Source: Chloroflexota bacterium
GTDB lineage: Bacteria; Chloroflexota; Anaerolineae; Aggregatilineales; Phototrophicaceae
Direction: 5' to 3'
NCBI GenBank assembly: GCA_026706395.1
Contig: JAPOYU010000119.1
Coordinates: forward strand, 1 to 45,529
Length of the DNA: 45,529 nucleotides
The first letter of the stretch is position 1; each line of letters begins with the position of its first letter. The notes beneath the pieces were generated by a model. It was not told where the DNA came from, searched no databases, and worked only from the letters and a program-made list of their open reading frames with translations. Shown here in pieces: positions 39,716 through 45,529 of the stretch. The translations under genes and the position numbers were made by a program.

Positions 39716-40311
39716 TCCTGAGGAGTCATTTGAAGGGCTGAGGGCCATGAAACTTCGCCGGTTTCCTTAGCGTGAAGCCGCGTGCTCGCATCAATGATGG
39801 CCGCCCCAAGACAGCAGCCCGTCAATCGCGCGTCGAGCAGATCGGCGCCGCGGAGGTCGGCGCGCCAAAAATTGGCGCCACGCAGCTCTGCTTGGGCAAA
39901 CGACGCCCGCTGCAAGTTGGCCCGGGCGAAATTCGCGCCGCTTAAGATCGCGCCAGTGAAGTCCGCGCCTATCAGTTCTGCCTCTCGGAAATGCGCATTG
40001 CCGAGATTGGCACTGACGAAGATTGCCGAGTTGAGCTGAGAATAACCGAAGTAGGCGCCGCGTAGATCCGTGCCGACGAAGCGCGCGCCAAGCAAACGGC
40101 AAGAAGAAAGCACCACGTCATTGAGTTCTAAGCCTGACCAATCCACCTCTTCGAGGCTGCCATCCTGGTGCGCCAACCGTTCCTTAAGCGCGTCTATCAG
40201 CGTGTGACGCATTCCCGGCTTGCCCGATTCGCCAATTTGCAGGATCAACCGATCTGTCGCCACCAGCTTGTACCGCAGCATCATAACCCTGTGTCGAAGG
40301 CGTGGTATCAA
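39712..40311 (-). CDS. Pentapeptide-repeat protein
   Basis: Right-handed quadrilateral beta-helix protein of about 199 residues with unknown function. From about residue 56 to 170 it runs in A(D/N)LxX units: SGLELNDVVLSSCRLLGARFVGTDLRGAYFGYSQLNSAIF, ANLGNAHFREAELIGADFTGAILSGANFARANLQRASFAQAELRGANFWRADLRGADLLDARL, about 20 repeats. The first 50 residues are polar and alpha-helical in character. The start may be TTG 40311 (GGGAG upstream) or ATG 40281-40284. Some pentapeptide proteins mimic DNA and protect gyrase (Qnr, MfpA), but many do not, and nothing here points to that. Confidence 0.85.
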   Translation of the reverse strand: MIPRLRHRVMMLRYKLVATDRLILQIGESGKPGMRHTLIDALKERLAHQDGSLEEVDWSGLELNDVVLSSCRLLGARFVGTDLRGAYFGYSQLNSAIFVSANLGNAHFREAELIGADFTGAILSGANFARANLQRASFAQAELRGANFWRADLRGADLLDARLTGCCLGAAIIDASTRLHAKETGEVSWPSALQMTPQD

Positions 40312-40441
40312 GAGAATCTCCCGAGATGCTCTGCCCTCACGGGAATCTTCAGGCCCCGCCCATGGTAACGGCTGCGCAGCCCGCCAACAAGACGTGGTTC
40401 TGTCAATCTGGATTAGTGAGAATGATTAGGTCTGCTCAACG

Positions 40442-40472
40442 TTTTTTGTGCCTTTGTGCTATAAGTGCCGAA
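40442..40472 (+). promoter_or_regulatory. Possible extended -10 promoter of the GNAT gene
   Basis: TGCTATAAG (40456-40464) is a TG-extended -10 element about 70 bases before the GNAT ATG. It lies within GTTTTTTGTGCCTTTGTGC, which resembles the stretch at 9052-9073. Confidence 0.3.
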
Positions 40473-40534
40473 CTTCTGATGGGATATGCTAACTATTGTC
40501 GGTAATGGTTCTGTCACTCTAAAGACGCGCGCCG

Positions 40535-41068
40535 ATGGCTATTGCGACACGACAAGCTGAAATGCTCATTACCACTTATCTGGAAATGACAAGTCCGGCA
40601 CATTTTGCGCCTGCTTTTGTCCAGGCGAATGATGTTGAAATCGTCAGGATGGAAATGCCCGACTTGGGTTTTTACAAGTTCCTGTATCAATCGGTGGGGG
40701 AGGAATGGGCTTGGCGCGACCGCCTGCAGATTCCCAATGCCGAGTTGCGCCGAATTCTGACCTCGCCGCGAACGCAAGTATATGTCATGTATGTGAGTGG
40801 CTCGCCCGCCGGCTACGTCGAACTCTATAAACATGACGATAACGCGGTCGAGATAGCATATTTTGGTTTGCGGCGCGATTATATGGGCCGGGGCTTGGGC
40901 AAGCACCTGTTGAGCTATGGGGTCGCGCGCGCTTGGGAAATGGACGCGACCCGCGTATGGCTGCATACCTGCAACCTGGATGGGCCACACGCCTTGGCAA
41001 ACTATCAGAAGCGTGGATTCCGTATTTTCAAAGTCGTCGAAGAGCCTATGCCTGAGTTGTACACGTAG
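40535..41068 (+). CDS. GNAT family N-acetyltransferase
   Basis: Acetyl-CoA-dependent acetyltransferase of 177 residues. It has VYVMYVSGSPAGYVELYKHDDNAVEIAYFGLRRDYMGRGLGKHLLSYGV, in which RRDYMGRGLGK is the acetyl-CoA pyrophosphate loop (R/Q-x-x-G-x-G), and LHTCNLDGPHALANYQKRGFRIFK, the typical last strand-helix. The substrate is not predictable. The Shine-Dalgarno at ATG 40535 is weak; an ATG at 40562 is an alternative. It stands alone between the pentapeptide gene and the convergent LLM operon. Confidence 0.87.
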   Translation: MAIATRQAEMLITTYLEMTSPAHFAPAFVQANDVEIVRMEMPDLGFYKFLYQSVGEEWAWRDRLQIPNAELRRILTSPRTQVYVMYVSGSPAGYVELYKHDDNAVEIAYFGLRRDYMGRGLGKHLLSYGVARAWEMDATRVWLHTCNLDGPHALANYQKRGFRIFKVVEEPMPELYT

Positions 41069-41090
41069 TTGCGCGTTCCGCGGCGCGCAA

Positions 41091-42083
41091 TCAGGCGGTC
41101 ATTATTGTTTCAATCAGGCGACTGCTTGCTCCGCTGAATATCATGCAGACTCGATCCGCGATGCCGCCGTAGCGCTTTCGAATCTTGTTGAGGACTTCCT
41201 GCGGTTCGGCGACAATCGCTACTTCACTCAACATATCGTCCGTAACGAGTTCTGCCAGCTTCTCCCGCTGCTTCGACGCTTCGGATTCCTGCAAGTTTCC
41301 TGCAAAGTCGCCCCAATTTGGATGTCTAATGACATGTTGATTCATAGGTAACTGGTGCTGCAATGCGAGTTGCTGGACTGCGCTGGTTTTCGCTCGCAGG
41401 CTCTCGGCCTCGTCAAGACCGCTGACGACGAATACCTCCGCGGCCAACTCGACATCGGATCTGGCGCGTCCGGCGGCGCTCAGGCCGTCGGAAAGCGCTG
41501 GCAGAATCACACTGTCCAGATAGGCTCGCGTATGCAGTCCCGGCGCGTGCAGGCCTTGACAGCGCTCGCCGGCAAGCGTGCAGAGCGCTGGGTCCGCTCC
41601 CGAAAGGAAAACGGGAATATCGGGATGGCTCACTGGTCCCGGATTGAAAAACGGCGCCATCAGGCGAAAGGTATAGTGCTCGCCGCGATATCGAAGTCGG
41701 GCGTCGGTCTGGAATGTATCCCAGATTGCGCGTAAGCCTTCGATGTATTCGCGCATGCGACCAACGTCTGCCTGCGTGTCTTCGTGCCAATCGTAATTCT
41801 CTCGCTGCTCGGTGTACAAGCCAAGCAAGAATCGCCCGTTCGATTGTCGCGCCAGGTCCCACGCGATCTGAGCGGTTACCATCGGACTGCGGGGAAAAGC
41901 GGCCGCTTGCGCGCCAAGCCTGATGCCCCGGGTCTTCTCAGCCGCGATCGTGAGAGCGAAAAACGGGTTTCGCCCGCGCTCCAGCGTCCAGGCGGCGTCG
42001 AAGCCAAGGTCTTCGGCTCGCTTTATTAGATCGGCATCTGCGCGGAGATCGCTGGACGGGCTAAGCGCGATATCCAATTTCAT
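41091..42083 (-). CDS. LLM class flavin/F420-dependent oxidoreductase (downstream copy)
   Basis: Bacterial-luciferase-like monooxygenase/F420-dependent reductase fold, about 330 residues. It has KLDIALSPSSDLRADADLIKRAEDLGFDAAWTLERGRNPF at the N-terminus, GIRLGAQAAAFPRSPMVTAQIAWDLARQSNGRFLLGLYTE, MREYIEGLRAIWDTF, and SGADPALCTLAGERCQGLH, all LLM hallmarks. The PRSP.. and ..WDL...S.GRF.LGL strings recall the F420-dependent MSMEG_2256-like group. F420 use is an inference. ATG 42083 is favoured by homology; ATG 42101 lies six bases after the upstream stop and has GAGG close by. It is the last gene of the LLM-YgjP-LLM operon and a paralogue of the first. Confidence 0.87.
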   Translation of the reverse strand: MKLDIALSPSSDLRADADLIKRAEDLGFDAAWTLERGRNPFFALTIAAEKTRGIRLGAQAAAFPRSPMVTAQIAWDLARQSNGRFLLGLYTEQRENYDWHEDTQADVGRMREYIEGLRAIWDTFQTDARLRYRGEHYTFRLMAPFFNPGPVSHPDIPVFLSGADPALCTLAGERCQGLHAPGLHTRAYLDSVILPALSDGLSAAGRARSDVELAAEVFVVSGLDEAESLRAKTSAVQQLALQHQLPMNQHVIRHPNWGDFAGNLQESEASKQREKLAELVTDDMLSEVAIVAEPQEVLNKIRKRYGGIADRVCMIFSGASSRLIETIMTA

Positions 42084-42106
42084 CTTGTTAACACCACACA
42101 TCTGCC

Positions 42107-42832
42107 TCAGAGAATTAGCTGCGCCCTGTTTTGCTCGAACCAGGCCTTCAGCTTGCGGTAGTCCGGGCAAAGAGATTCAACGAGCAGCCAAAACTTTGGG
42201 CTATGATTAAGCTCTTCCAGATGGCAAAGCTCATGGATGATGACATAGTCGATGGCATCAACTGGAGCCATCATTAGGCGCAAGTTCAGGTTGATATTGC
42301 CTTTGGCCGAGCAGCTTCCCCAGCGAGTTTTTTGATTCTTGATCCGCAGCTTGTTGTAGGTGAAGTCGTATTCTGCCGCAAGCTGCGCGACTCTGGGCGG
42401 CAAATACGCCTTGGCGAGCTCTCGGTAGAAGCGTAGGACTGCGTCCCGCAGCCTTTCACGATCGAGATTCGTCGGTCCCGGCGGTACACGGACTTCAAAC
42501 CTGGCGCCGCTAAGTCGCGCGGTCGGTTTAACCAGCCCAGCCGAGGCGGAGAGCTTAAGCGGCATGGGCTCTCCTCGAATGAGGAACAGCTCTCCCTCAG
42601 CGTACATTCTGCGAAAGCGGCTGCCGTTTTCATCGCGCGCCCGGCGGATGTTCGCGATTATCCAGCGGGACTTCGCGCGCAGCACTTCCTCGGCCGCCGG
42701 ACTTTTTCTGCCATGTGGGTAAACAACCTCCAGCCCATTTTCGAGGCTGAACTTGACGATGATGCCTTTGGCTCGTCGGCTGTGGCGCACCGTATACTCG
42801 ACTTGTTCGCCGTTGAACACGATGTTCGGCAT
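42107..42832 (-). CDS. YgjP-type (DUF45) zinc metallopeptidase
   Basis: Putative zinc-dependent protease of the M48/SprT-like YgjP family with 241 residues. The C-terminal third has KNQKTRWGSCSAKGNINLNLRLMMAPVDAIDYVIIHELCHLEELNHSPKFW, with H200-E201-x-x-H204 and a third ligand H210 in the standard YgjP arrangement. The N-terminal part carries the DUF45 strand pattern (VRHSRRAKGIIVKFSLENGLEVVYPHG). No signal peptide is seen, so it is cytoplasmic. Its ATG shares a base with the stop of the upstream LLM gene (TGATG), and the next LLM gene follows within a few bases. Substrates of YgjP proteins are unknown. Confidence 0.92.
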   Translation of the reverse strand: MPNIVFNGEQVEYTVRHSRRAKGIIVKFSLENGLEVVYPHGRKSPAAEEVLRAKSRWIIANIRRARDENGSRFRRMYAEGELFLIRGEPMPLKLSASAGLVKPTARLSGARFEVRVPPGPTNLDRERLRDAVLRFYRELAKAYLPPRVAQLAAEYDFTYNKLRIKNQKTRWGSCSAKGNINLNLRLMMAPVDAIDYVIIHELCHLEELNHSPKFWLLVESLCPDYRKLKAWFEQNRAQLIL

Positions 42833-43851
42833 CAGTGCCCCATTGCTTTCGCCGCGTGCTGCCAGATCACGTCTTTGCCCGCGTCCGATGGCTCGAAGGG
42901 AAAATAGAAGCCGGCGCGGTCTAGCAGGCCGGCGTAGCGCTCACGCAACTTGTAGGGCAGCTCGGATGGCGAAGCCACTACGGCAAACTGCTCCAGCATA
43001 TCATCGCTTATCAGCGTGCTCAGTTCCTCCCAGCGGTTGCGCCGCAGCAGCGCGTTTAGACGAGGGACCATATCGTCCCAGCCGTGCAGTTCGAGGACGC
43101 GCCGGTAACTCGGGGTGCTGGCATAGAAGGCGATTTGCGACTTCGTCAGCGATCTGCTTTCTTCAATTTCCTTCTCGCCAACGCCGGTGACGACGAATAC
43201 AGCGCAGGAAAGTGTCAGGGGTTTGCGCATGTCGCTGTTGGCGCGCCCGTCACGGAAAGCTGGCAGCAGCACCTCGCGCAAGTATCGCGGCGTGTGAAAC
43301 GAGTGTACATGGAAACCATCGCAGCATTCGCCAGCAAGCCTCGCCAGCCCAGTATTAACTCCGGCGATATAAAGCGGGATCTTCACGTGTGGACTCTGTC
43401 GGGCTGGTTCCCGGGCCGCGGTAGAAGCTGTCCGGTAGTATTCTCCCCGATATTCCAGATCATTGCCCGTCTCGAAGTTGTGCCAGATCAAGCGCAAGGC
43501 CTCAATATATTCTCGCAGTTGCTGGACCGGTTTGCCCCATTTTTCGCTGAAGCGCTTCGTGATATGCGGTCTGATCTGTGTGCCTAAGCCAAGGATAAAG
43601 CGGCCATCGGATTGCGCGGCGAGATCCCATGCGGTCTGCGCCATGATCATTGGACTGCGGGGAAACGCGACCGCAATGGCGGTGCCGAGAGATATGCGCG
43701 CTGTGGCCAGCGCCGCATGAGCCAACGGCAAGAAAGGATTATGCGCCGCCTCCGCCACCCATAAGCCGTCGAATCCCCGTTCTTCCACGGCCGCTGCAAG
43801 GGGCGCGGCACGCCTCAAGTCCTCCGCGAATACCGTAACATCAAACTTCAT
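42832..43851 (-). CDS. LLM class flavin/F420-dependent oxidoreductase (upstream copy)
   Basis: Second luciferase-like oxidoreductase, 339 residues. It starts KFDVTVFAEDLRRAAPLAAAVEERGFDGLWVAEAAHNPFLPLAHAAL and has ISLGTAIAVAFPRSPMIMAQTAWDLAAQSDGRFILGLGTQIRPHITKRF, where the GLG.Q...H.. region is the F420/FMN-binding loop of the family, then LREYIEALRLIWHNF and YIAGVNTGLARLAGECCDGFHVHSFHTP. It has the GLGTQIRPH string that the downstream paralogue lacks (LGLYTEQREN). ATG 43851 is chosen with AGGA seven bases upstream. It begins the operon, divergent from the AI-2E permease gene. Confidence 0.88.
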   Translation of the reverse strand: MKFDVTVFAEDLRRAAPLAAAVEERGFDGLWVAEAAHNPFLPLAHAALATARISLGTAIAVAFPRSPMIMAQTAWDLAAQSDGRFILGLGTQIRPHITKRFSEKWGKPVQQLREYIEALRLIWHNFETGNDLEYRGEYYRTASTAAREPARQSPHVKIPLYIAGVNTGLARLAGECCDGFHVHSFHTPRYLREVLLPAFRDGRANSDMRKPLTLSCAVFVVTGVGEKEIEESRSLTKSQIAFYASTPSYRRVLELHGWDDMVPRLNALLRRNRWEELSTLISDDMLEQFAVVASPSELPYKLRERYAGLLDRAGFYFPFEPSDAGKDVIWQHAAKAMGH

Positions 43852-43917
43852 GCGCTGTCCTGTCTGTCCCGCGGGATTGTATCGCGTCCGCAACTCGCTC
43901 GCGAGCGCAAAACCTTA

Positions 43918-43947
43918 TTGGGCGTAGGGGGTTATGGATGTTACAAT
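43918..43947 (+). promoter_or_regulatory. Probable promoter of the AI-2E-family permease gene
   Basis: TTGGGC (43918-43923) and TACAAT (43942-43947), 18 bases apart. The -10 box matches five of six and has a TG extension (TGTTACAAT). The ATG is 78 bases downstream. Confidence 0.5.
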
Positions 43948-44024
43948 AGTTGCCGCTAAGTTAGAAGAATTCTGACAAACTGGTCTTATGCGCCCCGTGC
44001 CGGAGTGATTTGCATGGAGTTGAA

Positions 44025-45176
44025 ATGAGCCTGAGAAATACCCGTTCCGTCAATATCGGCTTGCGCAATGTCGTCGCGACCATACTTATTGGTCTGGGAC
44101 TGGTATTTGTCTGGGAAATCCGCGGCACCCTTATGCTTACGTTTGCGGCTGTGGTTTTGGTCATCCTTTTTACGATGCCAGTGCGGGTGCTGGTTCGTCG
44201 ATTCGAAATGAACCGCCTCGTCGCGATCGTTGTCAGTGTTGTCGGGTTCTTTGTCTTTATTGGATTGCTCGGCGCGCCGATCCTGCGTGTCATCGGCAAC
44301 CAAACTCCTGTCTTGCAAGAACGGATCCAGATTGGTTTTATACAATTTCAAAAAGACTTCACCAACGATTGGGTGCGGGAACAGATCCCCTTGCTAGCCG
44401 GGGCGATTCCGAGTAGCAGCGCGCCTATCATCAACCAAGATTTGTTTCAGCAGGCTCAGTCGCAATTGACGGACGCGTTGGGCCGGCTCGGTGGCTCGGT
44501 CTTGCCGGTTGTGGGCGGCCTCGCCAACACGATCTTGAGCGCGCTGATTATCTTCTTCCTGAGCATGTATCTGCTGGCGGAGCCCGAGCGATACGTCAAG
44601 GGCATGATTAAGCTGACGCCTACATGGTATCGCGAGCGCATGTTGACGATCTTGCAGCGCCTGGATTCAACCCTGCGCGCCTGGCTCAGTGTGACCGGCG
44701 TGTCGATGGTGGTTGTGGCTATCTTGACCGGGCTGGGGCTGGCGCTGCTCGGCATACAAGAATGGATCGCTCTCGGCGTCTTGGCGGGTGTGCTGTCCTT
44801 CATCCCGAACTTTGGCCCGCTGGTTGCGGTTGTCCCCTCGGTTGCGGTCGCGTTTACGCAAGAAGGGGTCAATGTTATCTGGACAGTGGTAATCATTTAT
44901 GGCGTTTCCTTTGTTCAAAGTCAGGTCGTTAGCCCGGTATTGGCAAGCGAACGTATGGACATGCCGGCGATTCTGATTTTGCTGGGTCAGATTATCTTCG
45001 GCTTTTTCTTCGGCTTTCTCGGCTTGATGCTGGCGGTGCCGTTGAGCGCATGCGTCGCGGTGCTGGTTGATGAAATGTACGTGAAGGATGTCCTGGGAGA
45101 TCGCGAAAAGGCCAAAGCTGAAAACGAAGCGCCGGTAGACTCCTTGCAGGAGGAGTTAGTCCCCGAACCGTCGTAA
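44025..45176 (+). CDS. AI-2E family transporter (YdbI/PerM-type permease)
   Basis: Polytopic permease of 383 residues from the AI-2E/UPF0118 family. Characterised members include TqsA-like proteins and Na+(Li+)/H+ antiporters, so the name does not prove autoinducer transport. About seven or eight helices are visible: N-terminal NVVATILIGLGLVFVWEI and LVAIVVSVVGFFVFIGLL, then a cytosolic or periplasmic domain, and the C-terminal core GVSMVVVAILTGLGLALLGI, LGVLAGVLSFIPNFGPLVAVVPSVAVA, VQSQVVSPVLASERMDMPAILILLGQIIFGFFFGFLGLMLAVPLSACVAVLVDE. ATG 44025 has GGAG five bases before it. It is followed by a terminator and the rRNA promoter. Confidence 0.88.
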   Translation: MSLRNTRSVNIGLRNVVATILIGLGLVFVWEIRGTLMLTFAAVVLVILFTMPVRVLVRRFEMNRLVAIVVSVVGFFVFIGLLGAPILRVIGNQTPVLQERIQIGFIQFQKDFTNDWVREQIPLLAGAIPSSSAPIINQDLFQQAQSQLTDALGRLGGSVLPVVGGLANTILSALIIFFLSMYLLAEPERYVKGMIKLTPTWYRERMLTILQRLDSTLRAWLSVTGVSMVVVAILTGLGLALLGIQEWIALGVLAGVLSFIPNFGPLVAVVPSVAVAFTQEGVNVIWTVVIIYGVSFVQSQVVSPVLASERMDMPAILILLGQIIFGFFFGFLGLMLAVPLSACVAVLVDEMYVKDVLGDREKAKAENEAPVDSLQEELVPEPS

Positions 45177-45228
45177 CGCCGCGCTGGTCGATCAGATCGC
45201 CAGATTCCCCCAGAAAACGCTGTTGCCT

Positions 45229-45276
45229 GGCCGGCGCCGGGTTCACTATGCGAGGCGGGCGCCGGCCGCATTTTAT
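45229..45276 (+). terminator. Terminator after the AI-2E permease gene
   Basis: GGCCGGCGC (45229-45237) and GCGCCGGCC (45259-45267) pair perfectly around a 21-base loop and are followed by GCATTTTAT. The T-run is short, but the very GC-rich stem lies 53 bases past the stop and just before the rRNA promoter. Confidence 0.6.
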
Positions 45277-45344
45277 GATTTCAGCTTTGTTAAAGCCGGT
45301 CGCCTTGGCTGCGGAGGAAGTTCCCACGCTGCGGATTTTCCGCC

Positions 45345-45373
45345 TTGACAGGCCGTTCCGCCGCTGCTAAGCT
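45345..45373 (+). promoter_or_regulatory. Promoter of the rRNA operon
   Basis: A perfect TTGACA (45345-45350) and TAAGCT (45368-45373), 17 bases apart; the -10 is poor but carries a TG extension (TGCTAAGCT). Predicted transcription start is near 45380, about 105 bases upstream of 16S rRNA. This is the only perfect -35 box noted in the window. Confidence 0.65.
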
Positions 45374-45383
45374 AAGGTCAAGG

Positions 45384-45408
45384 GTGAGAGACAAGCTCTC
45401 GCTTTTTT
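45384..45408 (+). terminator. Terminator-like hairpin in the rRNA leader
   Basis: GTGAGAG (45384-45390) and CTCTCGC (45396-45402) form a 7-pair stem (one G-U) with the loop ACAAG, followed directly by TTTTTT. It begins about four bases after the predicted transcription start, so it is within the leader rather than downstream of a gene. Confidence 0.6.
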
Positions 45409-45484
45409 GTGCCGGTTATTTGTGTGGCGCGAGTGCAGATTAACAGCAGAATAGTGGGTTAAGACAGAGCGAAATAAACCCTGT

Positions 45485-45529
45485 GAATACGGAGAGTTTG
45501 ATCCTGGCTCAGGATGAACGTTGGCGGCG
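45485..45529 (+). rRNA. rrs: 16S ribosomal RNA, 5' end (partial)
   Basis: The universal bacterial 16S start AGAGTTTGATCCTGGCTCAG lies at 45493-45512 and is followed by GATGAACGTTGGCGGCG to the window edge. The mature 5' end is placed about eight bases before it. The T in ACGTTGG replaces the more common C of ACGCTGG. The gene continues beyond the window. Confidence 0.97.

Noticed and set aside
43860..44009. GTAGGGGG near 43925 as another copy of the dispersed repeat
   Set aside because: Only the first few bases match and there is no complementary arm.

Overview
The window looks like chromosomal DNA of a free-living, mid-to-high-GC bacterium. I infer a member of the Chloroflexota (Anaerolineae-like), but this rests only on the gene set: fused MrpA-MrpB antiporter subunit, long-form RmlA, FolB-FolK fusion, two F420/flavin-type luciferase-like (LLM) oxidoreductases, DUF368/PopT, bactofilin, RNase J and a SAM-I riboswitch, with no outer-membrane or LPS-transport genes in view. 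The right edge enters a 16S rRNA gene, whose full sequence would settle the phylum. No CRISPR array, insertion sequence, prophage or tRNA gene was seen.

Layout. 0-2.5 kb: start of a membrane-protein gene on the minus strand, then modA-modB (molybdate ABC transporter without modC) and an arsenate reductase. 2.7-4 kb: icd on the minus strand with its own promoter and terminator. 4.2-7.1 kb: a translationally coupled ArnC-like glycosyltransferase and WecD-like acetyltransferase, then a WecE aminotransferase, which together look like a module for a lipid-linked 4-amino-4,6-dideoxy sugar. 7.3-8.9 kb: RNase J. 8.95-9.6 kb: a gene-free stretch with a dispersed palindromic repeat. 9.6-14.6 kb: orphan ABC ATPase, phosphoribosyltransferase, ComEA, sugar-type ABC ATPase, lipA and bactofilin. 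14.7-23.7 kb (minus strand): SDR and a polysaccharide cluster running from a BY-kinase-like ATPase through rmlA, rmlB, rmlD and glycosyltransferases to a Wzz-type protein, with rnhB embedded. 23.8-28 kb: folBK diverging from folE, then a SAM-I riboswitch, metK and a methyltransferase with a Trm112-like tail. 28-31.4 kb: hydrolase, ADP-ribosylglycohydrolase and PopT. 31.5-37.7 kb: a complete Mrp Na+/H+ antiporter operon (AB-C-D-E-F-G). 37.8-40.3 kb: etfBA and a pentapeptide-repeat protein. 40.5-45.2 kb: GNAT, an LLM / YgjP-type metalloprotease / LLM operon and an AI-2E-family permease. 45.2-45.5 kb: terminator, strong promoter, leader hairpin and the 5' end of 16S rRNA.

The genes combine into recognisable themes: cell-surface glycan assembly (TDP-sugar synthesis, glycosyltransferases, undecaprenyl-phosphate recycling by PopT), one-carbon/SAM metabolism (folE, folBK, metK, methyltransferase), and ion homeostasis and respiration-linked functions (Mrp, Etf, icd, lipA). 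Two features cross gene boundaries. The plus strand switches from C-rich to G-rich between about 9 and 10.5 kb regardless of gene direction, an origin-like or rearrangement-like signal. The rRNA promoter is followed almost at once by a terminator-like hairpin.
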